From Imperialibacter sp965651695 (GTDB lineage: Bacteria > Bacteroidota > Bacteroidia > Cytophagales > Cyclobacteriaceae): a DNA stretch of 64,000 nt. Under the pieces are notes generated by a model. That model ran no database searches, was not told the origin of the DNA, and was given only the letters and a program-made list of their open reading frames with translations. The stretch is from assembly GCA_965651695.1 (NCBI GenBank), contig CBFGTI010000011.1, positions 1-64,000 of the forward strand, written 5' to 3'. Below, in pieces: positions 1 through 8,046 of this stretch. How positions within the stretch are numbered: position 1 is the first letter of the stretch; each line of letters starts with the position of its first letter. Position numbers and translations under genes: made by a program.

Positions 1-80
1 TAGTTCTGAGTTTGTAGTTCTGAGTTTGTAGTTCTGAGTTTGTAGTTCTGAGTTTTGAGTTCTGAGTTCTGAGTTTTTAG
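1..80. repeat. 14-bp tandem repeat array in front of pgl
   Basis: Three exact copies of the 14-mer TAGTTCTGAGTTTG (1-14, 15-28, 29-42) and a fourth with one change (43-56) are followed by degenerate copies of the 7-mer core GTTCTGA up to about 80. The array ends a few bases before the pgl start at 89 and probably continues beyond the left edge. It lies where a 5' leader would be. No function is evident; slipped-strand length change is plausible by inference. Confidence 0.9.
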
Positions 81-88
81 TTTGATTT

Positions 89-799
89 ATGAGTCCAATA
101 TTGCATATTACTCCCGATCCGAAGTCGGTTGCGCACCATTTTGCCAATTACCTTTTCGCTCTCTCGCAGAAAAGTGGCGCCCTTCATGTAGCACTTTCCG
201 GTGGCTCAACGCCCCAGCTACTTTTCGATGTACTAGCCGCTGACTTTAAGAATAAGATCGACTGGACAAAGTTGCACTTTTACTGGGGTGACGAGCGGTG
301 CGTGCCTCCCGGTGACCCTGACAGTAATTTTGGGATGACCAAAAATCACCTTTTCGATCATGTGGCCGTTCCGGAAAAAAACATCCATCGGATTTTGGGT
401 GAGAACGAACCGCTGCCGGAGGCTGGCAGGTATGGCAGAGAAATCGAAAAAAACCTTCCCCAAGCGAATAATCTCCCGTGTTTCGACCTCATCATACTTG
501 GCCTCGGCACCGACGGGCACACTGCTTCTATATTTCCGCACCAGATGGAGCTGCTGCAGCAAAAAGAAATTTGTGCTGTGGCAACCCACCCCGACTCGGG
601 GCAAAAAAGAGTCTCGCTTACTGGTCCGGTAATCAACAATGCCAGAGAAGTTGCCTTTCTGGTTACAGGAGCCGGAAAGAAAGAGAAAATCGGGGAAATC
701 ATGCACCAGAAAGGCAATTGGCGGTCATATCCTGCGGCCTTCGTACAACCTACCGACGGTAAATTGCATTGGTTTATGGATGAGGCTGCTGCCGGATAA
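89..799 (+). CDS. pgl: 6-phosphogluconolactonase (SOL/DevB type)
   Basis: This cytosolic enzyme hydrolyses 6-phosphoglucono-1,5-lactone to 6-phosphogluconate in the oxidative pentose phosphate pathway. The 236-residue length fits the DevB/SOL family. Visible family motifs are the phosphate-binding LSGGSTPQLLF near residue 36, FYWGDERCVPP near residue 64 and LGLGTDGHTASIFP near residue 137. The ATG at 89 directly follows the tandem-repeat array. zwf and gnd often lie upstream of this gene, but that side is outside the window. The gene is convergent with the SDR gene ending at 805, with only five bases between the stops. Confidence 0.93.
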   Translation: MSPILHITPDPKSVAHHFANYLFALSQKSGALHVALSGGSTPQLLFDVLAADFKNKIDWTKLHFYWGDERCVPPGDPDSNFGMTKNHLFDHVAVPEKNIHRILGENEPLPEAGRYGREIEKNLPQANNLPCFDLIILGLGTDGHTASIFPHQMELLQQKEICAVATHPDSGQKRVSLTGPVINNAREVAFLVTGAGKKEKIGEIMHQKGNWRSYPAAFVQPTDGKLHWFMDEAAAG

Positions 800-804
800 G
801 CCGG

Positions 805-1539
805 CTACATCCTGTTTATCTTTCTAACGGCAAAAGCAGGGGCAATTCTGGCAAGTCCTCTCAGCAATTTCACCTTTCCAACGGCAATTTCCCCGGCGCC
901 TCTTTCTATGCCTGCCAATGCCTCTGTCACAGCTTGCTCGGCAGAAATTGCAAAAGCCGGTGGATTTCCCTTGTGCCAGGGTGTATCCACAGCTGGAAAC
1001 AGAACTTCCACCACCGATATGCAAGACTTTTCCAGCTGAAGTCTCAGCACCTGGGTGAACGAATGCAACGCCGCTTTGGTGGCATTGTAGATGGGATAGG
1101 CCGCCTTGGGAGCGTAAACCAGGCCGGTGGTTACATTTACAATTATTGGATTGTTGTTACGTTCAAGCACCGGTATCAAAAGCTTAGAGAGGATAACTGG
1201 AGCCAGGAAATTGACAGCTACTTCTGTTGTTGCTTTTGAAATCATTTCCCTGTCATCGGCAAACGAGACTGCATGCACCAGGGCTGCATTATTCACAAGT
1301 ATATTGCACGCCGGATGTTCCTTTTCCACCCATGCAGCAAGCCTTTCACATTCGTCGGGCCGGGCTAAATCGCACTGGAAGGTTTCAACCCCTACTACCT
1401 CTGCTGCCGCCGCATCCAGTTTCTGCTGAGAGCGCCCGCAAATGAGTACCTTATTACCTTTGGCCAGAACTTTGGCCATTTCGAGTCCAATGCCGGAGCT
1501 GCCGCCGGTTATCAGGATCGTATTTTGTTTGAGTGCCAT
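805..1539 (-). CDS. SDR family oxidoreductase (DltE-like)
   Basis: A classical short-chain dehydrogenase/reductase of 244 residues that binds NAD(P)(H) in a Rossmann fold. The cofactor loop TGGSSGIGLEMA starts near residue 11, the NNAA motif is near residue 84, and the catalytic Tyr and Lys lie in YPIYNATKAAL near residue 148. The C-terminal part resembles DltE-type SDRs that act on unknown small molecules, so the substrate cannot be named. It is the last gene of a minus-strand run behind the Crp/Fnr regulator at 1597-2190, which may control it. Confidence 0.85.
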   Translation of the reverse strand: MALKQNTILITGGSSGIGLEMAKVLAKGNKVLICGRSQQKLDAAAAEVVGVETFQCDLARPDECERLAAWVEKEHPACNILVNNAALVHAVSFADDREMISKATTEVAVNFLAPVILSKLLIPVLERNNNPIIVNVTTGLVYAPKAAYPIYNATKAALHSFTQVLRLQLEKSCISVVEVLFPAVDTPWHKGNPPAFAISAEQAVTEALAGIERGAGEIAVGKVKLLRGLARIAPAFAVRKINRM

Positions 1540-1596
1540 ATTATTTTTGTTTAATACGACACGAAGAAAATGCCCGCCTGCGGTACCCGCATTGAT

Positions 1597-2190
1597 CTAT
1601 GTTAAGAGGCCCGCTTTATTTCTTAGCCGGCTGAGCGATTCGGGAGCAATGCCGAGATAGGATGCAATAATATGCTGCTTGATTCTCTTTTCGAGGCCGG
1701 GATACCGCTGCAGAAATGCCTGATATCGCTGCTCCGCGTTTAAAAGTAAAAACTCACGCTCTCGGGCTTCCTTAACAACGTAAGCTTTCTGCAATAGTGC
1801 CACAAGAAAGCGGTTCCAGCAGGGATGCTGATCGAAAAGCTCGTTAAATTTTTCATACTGAACTACTTCCACAACGGCATCTTCCATAGCCTGAATGGTG
1901 AAATAGGATGGCCGGTTTTCGAGTATTGAGCTATAAGAACTTAGCACCGAGCCTTCTTCAAAAAATCCCTTTGTAAATTCCGTGCCGTCTTCGTGGGTAT
2001 AGAAATAACGGAAAAGCCCCAGCCTTACAAATCCAACCGTGCGAGAGGTGTCGCCGGCGTCCACGAAATTCTCGCCTTTCCTCAACGACTTCTCTGACAG
2101 CAGACGGGAAAATGCCTCCTGCTGCAGTTGCGGCACGTCTGTAACTGATTTAACCAGATCGATAAAGCGAAAGTGAGCGCCACTTGCCAT
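1597..2190 (-). CDS. Crp/Fnr family transcriptional regulator
   Basis: A 197-residue cytosolic regulator with an N-terminal cyclic-nucleotide-binding-like (cNMP) beta-barrel (about residues 15-130) and a short C-terminal winged helix-turn-helix. The recognition-helix region IIASYLGIAPESLSRLR is the typical Bacteroidota form, near residues 173-189. There is no Fnr-type cysteine set, so a 4Fe-4S redox sensor is unlikely; the ligand is unknown. The start lies 11 bases after the S9 peptidase stop, suggesting cotranscription, and the SDR gene follows 57 bases downstream. Proteins of this class often control an adjacent oxidoreductase; that is inference here. Confidence 0.88.
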   Translation of the reverse strand: MASGAHFRFIDLVKSVTDVPQLQQEAFSRLLSEKSLRKGENFVDAGDTSRTVGFVRLGLFRYFYTHEDGTEFTKGFFEEGSVLSSYSSILENRPSYFTIQAMEDAVVEVVQYEKFNELFDQHPCWNRFLVALLQKAYVVKEAREREFLLLNAEQRYQAFLQRYPGLEKRIKQHIIASYLGIAPESLSRLRNKAGLLT

Positions 2191-2201
2191 CTGGAGCCGC
2201 G

Positions 2202-4334
2202 TTACTCTTTCAGGAGCTTTCTCACAAAGAAATCCGCCGTAGCTTTACCTACCTTCAGCGAATTGCCGTGCTTCATCCAATGGTGCGTGTCGTCCACTAT
2301 CACCATGGTTTCGAGAGGCACTCCCTTTGCCTCCAGCCTTCGTACAAGATCGGTACTTTGGCTAAAGCGGACGTTCCGGTCATCGTCGCCGTGAATCATG
2401 AGCACCGGTGAGGTCCACGTAGATACATTGGAGGTAGGCGAAGATTCCCACGCAATTTGGGCAGCTAGCTCTGCGTCCGGCGCCCTTTCAAACTGGTTGG
2501 GGTAAAGCAAACTGCTAATTCTCCCCATACTGCGGTCGTGCACGCCGTGGATATCGACCCCCGCTGCAAAAAGTTGGGAATCTCTCCCCAACGCCATGGC
2601 CGTAAGGTAGCCGCCGTAGGATCCTCCGTAAACTCCTATTTTTGTAGGGTCTATATCCGTCTGCCTGGCCAGCCACTCCCCTGCTGCTTTAATGTCTTTG
2701 TACTCACTGGCGCCCCATGTGCCTGCTTTGTCGGGCTGATGGAATTCGAAACCGTACCCAATTCCTAACCTGTAATTTACCGCAAGCACGGTGAACCCCA
2801 GGCTTGCCAGGTACTGGTTGGTGGCGTAAGCATTGGTGTAATAGTCGGAATAGTGCCAGCCCAGCAGCATTTGGCGCGGGGGGCCGCCGTGCACATAAAT
2901 AATCGCCGGCCCTTTCGCTTGCTTGTTTCTGGGCCGAAACAAAGAGCCATGAACGGTGAATCCGTCTTCCGATTTAAACACTACCTGGGAGGGCGTAACA
3001 AGTTGTTTAACAGGAAAATTCGCCGGTAGCATAGACTCACCCAAAAGCTTCACAGCCCCTCCTTTGGCGGGCATTATGGCTGGTAGCGGTGGCCGCTGGG
3101 CAGTTGCGCTAATGAGTGCGATATTGCGGCCGTCGCCGCACATTACAGGCCCCCATTCTATACCTGCTCCCGGCGTTAGCACCTGCATATCAGTTTTATC
3201 TACCGATACCCTCGCCACATGTCTTCGGTCGATGTCGAGGGCGTCGGGGCCGGTGTTGGCGCTAAACAGCAGGGTTGTTTTATCCGGACTCAAAGAAATA
3301 TGCTCTGCCATAAAATTGCCCGGGGTAAGCAAGAGTGGCTTTCCTCCTGAAGCTGGCATGGAATACAGGTGGGGCCAGCCATCTTCGTACGACAGAAAGA
3401 CGATCCGATCCCTGGCCGCCCAATGAAGGTTTGTGCCACCGTGGGTAGTGGGTACGGAGCCTGCCAGTGTTTTTGGTGCCTCCCACAGCTTTTTTGCCGT
3501 GCCATCCTCAACTGTGGCTGTCCATATCGCCCATGCGCGGTGTTTACGCAAGAGAATGGAATCGGGAGCACCCCCATCGCCAGGGGTTCTTACAAATGCA
3601 AGCATTTTGCCGTCGGGTGACCACCGTGGCGACCGGTCGTGATGAAATGATGGCGAAATCCAGGTGAGTGGCGTTTCCTTGTTGGTAAAAACGCCGATAA
3701 AGGAATGGTCGTCCCTGTTGGATACGAAAGCCAGCCGCGACCCGTCCGGCGCCCAGCGAATGTCTCCATTCCTGCCTCTGGCCTTAAACAGTATTTCGGC
3801 TTCTGTTGAGCCATCAACGGACACGGCCCAAACCTGATTATCCTTTATAAAGGCAACGGTCTTGCTGTCAGGAGAAATTACCGGTAAATCGCCTTCCGCA
3901 AGAGCTTTTGGCTCGCCTCCGGCAAAAGGCACCGCCCATAGCTGCACCTTTAGGGGTTCGGCAGAAAAGGAAGTGTTTACGGGGGCAGCGTCGTCCCAAT
4001 TAGAACCATGGTCGCCTCCTCTCACGTACACCACCCAATTGCCATCGGCCGAAACGGAAAGGCTCGAAATTTCCTGGCCGCTGTCATCATCATAAGTGGT
4101 AAGTTTTACCGGCGTGAACTCGGGCCCTTCAGCAACGTATATGTTCCGTCTTCCCTCCTGATTAACGGTCCAGGCTATTTTTGACCCGGTTTGCCCAGCT
4201 GTAAGCTCTGCCGGGAACGGATATGATTTTATGCTTTCGAAAGTGAACGGCTGCGCCGACACTCCTGCGGATGACAATAGCAACAGATAGCACACGACGA
4301 AACTTCCAAGGCTTGAGCGGTATTTACCTTTCAT
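2202..4334 (-). CDS. S9 family prolyl-oligopeptidase-like peptidase, exported
   Basis: The ATG at 4334 is chosen because it gives a clean signal peptide (MKGKYRSS, then a hydrophobic stretch ending SAGVSAQ); the open frame extends 18 codons further. The mature protein has an N-terminal WD40/PD40-type beta-propeller (about residues 40-430) and a C-terminal alpha/beta hydrolase. The nucleophile is Ser572 in YGGSYGGYL, the acid is probably Asp652 in HGDDDRNV, and the His lies in DDTHHWM. The length of about 710 residues is normal for periplasmic dipeptidyl/acylaminoacyl-type S9 enzymes. It likely removes dipeptides or trims short peptides in the periplasm. It precedes the Crp/Fnr gene on the same strand. 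Confidence 0.9.
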   Translation of the reverse strand: MKGKYRSSLGSFVVCYLLLLSSAGVSAQPFTFESIKSYPFPAELTAGQTGSKIAWTVNQEGRRNIYVAEGPEFTPVKLTTYDDDSGQEISSLSVSADGNWVVYVRGGDHGSNWDDAAPVNTSFSAEPLKVQLWAVPFAGGEPKALAEGDLPVISPDSKTVAFIKDNQVWAVSVDGSTEAEILFKARGRNGDIRWAPDGSRLAFVSNRDDHSFIGVFTNKETPLTWISPSFHHDRSPRWSPDGKMLAFVRTPGDGGAPDSILLRKHRAWAIWTATVEDGTAKKLWEAPKTLAGSVPTTHGGTNLHWAARDRIVFLSYEDGWPHLYSMPASGGKPLLLTPGNFMAEHISLSPDKTTLLFSANTGPDALDIDRRHVARVSVDKTDMQVLTPGAGIEWGPVMCGDGRNIALISATAQRPPLPAIMPAKGGAVKLLGESMLPANFPVKQLVTPSQVVFKSEDGFTVHGSLFRPRNKQAKGPAIIYVHGGPPRQMLLGWHYSDYYTNAYATNQYLASLGFTVLAVNYRLGIGYGFEFHQPDKAGTWGASEYKDIKAAGEWLARQTDIDPTKIGVYGGSYGGYLTAMALGRDSQLFAAGVDIHGVHDRSMGRISSLLYPNQFERAPDAELAAQIAWESSPTSNVSTWTSPVLMIHGDDDRNVRFSQSTDLVRRLEAKGVPLETMVIVDDTHHWMKHGNSLKVGKATADFFVRKLLKE

Positions 4335-4424
4335 GGTATTTTGGGTTGGGTTAGAGAGTAAGCTAGCAAAAGCCCGAAAGATGCGCAAATGGTTTTGGAG
4401 AGCACGTTGATGCGGTCAGGGCAC

Positions 4425-7400
4425 TTAAAACTTGATTACCTTTGCTTCCCTGATCTGATCACCGGAGATTATTTTAAAAATATACAGGCCCTGCTGATAG
4501 TTGTAGATAAACAGCGGCTGACCATCCACTTCATCAAACACGGCTACTTTTCGACCAAATAGGTCATATACCTCGATTGAATCGATTCTTTGTTTCGACT
4601 TGATATGAAGATAGCTTTCGGCAGGGTTGGGGTAAATAAGAACCTCCAGCTCGTCGTTGGTGGCCAGAATATTTTCTGCAAGCGGCGTCATCCGGGTAGT
4701 GGACACAAACGGGCCGGTGCCATCGGGTATCCTGGCCATGGAGTAGTCGTCGGGCAGATAGTCGTAAATCACCTCGTTGTGCACCACCACTTCTTCACCT
4801 ACAACCTCATAGAGACCGATCTCCTCTCCTTCGGCCGACAGTTTGAAGTTCAGATGATGCGGCCCCTGAGACGTTTGCTCATCAGCCCACAAGATTTTAA
4901 ACTCTCCTGGTCCCAGTACCAACGAACCATCCGCTGCCAGTAGCCTGAATTTTTTCTTATTGCTGAAGTCGTCAGAAATATAAAACCCGTTCAGGTCTAT
5001 TGTATTGGGGCCGGCATTATACAGTTCAATCCAATCTTCTCTCTGACCATACTCATCAAGAATCTGCTCAGATTTGGTAGCCGAAAATTCATTGATCACT
5101 ACTCCTGTATTATTCGCTTCCGGCTCAAACACGATTTCGAAGGTAGTACTGGCACTCATTCTCCCCGCCAACACTGGCTCCGTGTGCAAAATCGTATCCA
5201 CCTCTTTCTCGTACAATGCCTTAAGTTGGAGATCAAAACTGAGGTCGCTCGACACACCCGATATTTGATGTACCTCCACGGTTATTATGTTTGTTCCTTC
5301 TTCTACAACCTCAGCTGGGATTTGAAAATCGAGAAAAATATCCTCGCCGTACACTACTTCCGATGCGTAGGTGTTGTAGCCAACCTCGCCCAGCGGCATA
5401 TTGCCCCGGTATACTTCCGTTCCATTAACGTATATAACTGCGCCGTCGTCGTACAACGCCGATGCCTCCAAAGCGGATAAGTTGTCTTTCGTATCCAGGG
5501 TGAACGACTTGCGGAAGTAGGTGGTAATATGCTTATTTTTTCGGTTCGTGCCATAGCTGGCAACTGTAGCTTCCTTGTCGTCGCCATACCCAATCCTGGC
5601 CGCCCCGGCACGCCATCCGGTGTCGTCAAAGTCAGTGCTTTTCCAATTAGCACCAGGAAAATTACCCCTGTCATAGAATTTCCAAACTTCTCCCTTGTCT
5701 ATCAAAATCGTCTCATCAAAGTTTCTTCGGGTAACTCTATACTCTTTAAAGGAGAAACCGGTTTTAGGTAAAGCTTCCAGGCTATAGGCTATGTTTCTTC
5801 CATAACTCTTGTTCTGAAACGAGCTGCCGTTATACACGTTGTTAAGTCTGTATCCTCCTTCATTTTGAGCAACCTGTAAGCTAACCTTCACATCGCCTTC
5901 AAGCCCAAAAAACTCGGCCATGTGCTTCTTCATAAAAGCGTTTCGGTAAAAAGCAAAATCCCGCATCAGCTGCACCTCAGCATTCCAGCTTTCCACACTG
6001 CCTCCCCATCGTTGTATATGCCCGCCAATTTCTCCCTTCAGGTTATTATGCAGACTGTCGATCACGCCTATTACCCGCTCGGGCCGGAAGGTGGTGACGA
6101 TGGCCGTGTTCATAGACTCGATAAACCTGGCTCTGAAAACGGGGTTTTGCAGTAAAAGCCTGAAATGCAGCGTGGAACCAGCAGGATTTGGCCAGCCTAC
6201 GTTGTCGGGGTCGGTGGCAAATTCTAGTGTAGGATGGGAAGCCATTGACGGCGTGGTTTTTATAAGGCCAAAACCCCAGTCGGTATCCCACAGCAACCAT
6301 CTAAATTTACCATTGGTAGACCGCTGTCGCCAGAATTTTACATTGTTTCCGGGCCAGTCGGTATTGGCATAATATATCTCAGCCACCATGTAATTGATGT
6401 ACTCCTGCACATCTATATGCTGGTCGATGTAAGCAAATGCACTTGAGTCAGCCAGGTTCTGCTGCTGCAATCCCGCCATATAGGCCCGGTAGGCGTCAGC
6501 AGAGCCTTCCGCAACTATACCATCGCCTTCAAGCAAATCAATATCATCACTTTCGACACCATAATTAGCCTCAATGTAGTCCGCATCCAGTTTTTCGCGA
6601 AGGTTGAGTATTCCCCAGTAGTCGCCGTTGAGGTAGACCCTGACGGGCTGGTAGGCCTGATAATCAATATCCATTTGACCGCTTATGAGGGTGTGCATCA
6701 GCGCGTCCCTGAACATCGAGCTTTGGTTGTCGTTGCCGGAATTTCTCAACAGAAGCGCACCGAACCTGTTGATGTTTTTGGAAGAGAAAAAAGCATGTTT
6801 AAGATGATTGTCGCCATACTTATCACGTGCCTTGAGAGCAAATGATTTTTGATACGCCGTACGGCTGCAGCCTCCGAAAATTCTAAAATCGACCTCCTGC
6901 TCAAACCTTTTTTCCCCATAGATGCCATACAATTGAAAACTTGCATGCCGCTCCCAATCCTGATTATAATTAACTGGCTTTTCTCTGCAGTTTCCACTAA
7001 TTCCGTTTTCACCCTCCGTATAAATGCCAATCATGTTATCCCACAAGTACCTGGGCGAGGTGGATAATGAAACTACGGGGAGCTTAAAGAGCGCCTCATT
7101 AATGAAGTAAGTAAAAATGGCAGTTTCACTAGGCAAAAAACCTTTTTTGAAGGCTTTGGCCTTCAAAACAGTTGTTTTTAAGACATCAACGTTCTTTTCG
7201 AACCGCCGCGACCTTTCTGTTGGCTCCGATCCATCGGTAGTGTAGCGGACTGTTACCCCCGACCGCTTATGTGTAAACCTCAGCCCCAGGGCGGCACCAT
7301 ACCTCCCAGATGGCAACGAAATACCGGGTTTTTCCAGCCTTTCATCGGCGGCGTACGAATTATTCGCAGCACCAGGACTAGCCACAGACAGGTAACTCCA

Positions 7401-7844
7401 TTGCGATGGGCTGGTGACGATACGCCCGTAGGAGATATTAGTAAACTGCTTGGGAAAAAGCACGTAGTCTGCTACTTTCTGAGCCGCATCGTAAAGTATC
7501 AGCTCTCCGCCCTTTTCATCCATTTTGAAGTTAGTATGCAGCAGGGTATCCATTCCATCGCAAAAAATCAGCAGGTATCCCTTTGAGCCAACCCTGGTAT
7601 TGGGTGGTAGCTGCCACTTGCCCGGATGAGCCGAATCGTTGGAAAGAGAATAACCCGACAAATCAACCTCGCTGGCCGACGGGTTAAAAAGCTCTATCCA
7701 TCCGGGAAAGTTGTAGAACTCTTTGTCGTAAAGGATATCGCCATTCGAAGGGCACACCTCGTTGATCTGGATCTGGGAAAAGCTGTAAAAATGAAGTACC
7801 CCTGTAAAAATTAATAAAACAAAGGCCTTTTTCTTGAAACCCAT
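4425..7844 (-). CDS. secreted CotH kinase family protein with lamin-tail domains and T9SS sorting signal
   Basis: A 1139-residue protein read from the ATG at 7844, which opens a signal peptide (MGFKKKAFVLLIF). Domains in order: lamin-tail-like domain (INEVCPSNG to about residue 110), chitobiase-C-like segment (VRYTTDGSEPT, about 200), CotH kinase-like domain (RIFGGCSRTAYQKSFALKA, LNLREKLDADYI and LLWDTDWGFG, about 320-600), a beta-sandwich region, a second lamin-tail domain (VVINEFSATKSEQ, about 920) and a T9SS type A C-terminal domain (LIYPNPAESYLHI). CotH proteins of spore coats are atypical protein kinases. Whether this secreted form phosphorylates anything is unknown. Export by T9SS to the surface is the likely fate. 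Confidence 0.88.
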   Translation of the reverse strand: MGFKKKAFVLLIFTGVLHFYSFSQIQINEVCPSNGDILYDKEFYNFPGWIELFNPSASEVDLSGYSLSNDSAHPGKWQLPPNTRVGSKGYLLIFCDGMDTLLHTNFKMDEKGGELILYDAAQKVADYVLFPKQFTNISYGRIVTSPSQWSYLSVASPGAANNSYAADERLEKPGISLPSGRYGAALGLRFTHKRSGVTVRYTTDGSEPTERSRRFEKNVDVLKTTVLKAKAFKKGFLPSETAIFTYFINEALFKLPVVSLSTSPRYLWDNMIGIYTEGENGISGNCREKPVNYNQDWERHASFQLYGIYGEKRFEQEVDFRIFGGCSRTAYQKSFALKARDKYGDNHLKHAFFSSKNINRFGALLLRNSGNDNQSSMFRDALMHTLISGQMDIDYQAYQPVRVYLNGDYWGILNLREKLDADYIEANYGVESDDIDLLEGDGIVAEGSADAYRAYMAGLQQQNLADSSAFAYIDQHIDVQEYINYMVAEIYYANTDWPGNNVKFWRQRSTNGKFRWLLWDTDWGFGLIKTTPSMASHPTLEFATDPDNVGWPNPAGSTLHFRLLLQNPVFRARFIESMNTAIVTTFRPERVIGVIDSLHNNLKGEIGGHIQRWGGSVESWNAEVQLMRDFAFYRNAFMKKHMAEFFGLEGDVKVSLQVAQNEGGYRLNNVYNGSSFQNKSYGRNIAYSLEALPKTGFSFKEYRVTRRNFDETILIDKGEVWKFYDRGNFPGANWKSTDFDDTGWRAGAARIGYGDDKEATVASYGTNRKNKHITTYFRKSFTLDTKDNLSALEASALYDDGAVIYVNGTEVYRGNMPLGEVGYNTYASEVVYGEDIFLDFQIPAEVVEEGTNIITVEVHQISGVSSDLSFDLQLKALYEKEVDTILHTEPVLAGRMSASTTFEIVFEPEANNTGVVINEFSATKSEQILDEYGQREDWIELYNAGPNTIDLNGFYISDDFSNKKKFRLLAADGSLVLGPGEFKILWADEQTSQGPHHLNFKLSAEGEEIGLYEVVGEEVVVHNEVIYDYLPDDYSMARIPDGTGPFVSTTRMTPLAENILATNDELEVLIYPNPAESYLHIKSKQRIDSIEVYDLFGRKVAVFDEVDGQPLFIYNYQQGLYIFKIISGDQIREAKVIKF

Positions 7845-8046
7845 GGAATGCTCAGACAAAAATAATTTTAAAACCGGCAGCAATTTAAAAAATGTTAACA
7901 GTTATCAAGCCGCCGCCCGCAATAGATCTTCAATATAATTGGCTTACATCCCAAACGGACCATTAGTTGGCAGCAAACAGTTCCCGCAACTTTCACACCC
8001 ATTTTCTCAAATCATTCCATTAATTTGTGAACAAACTCGTTGCCCA

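Noticed and set aside
791..805. Hairpin GCCGG-N5-CCGGC at the pgl stop codon
   Set aside because: The stem is only five base pairs, spans the stop codon and lacks a T-run, so it is not a credible terminator.
2956..3426. 156-codon plus-strand frame opposite the S9 peptidase
   Set aside because: Antisense to the well-supported propeller part of the peptidase; no motif of its own.
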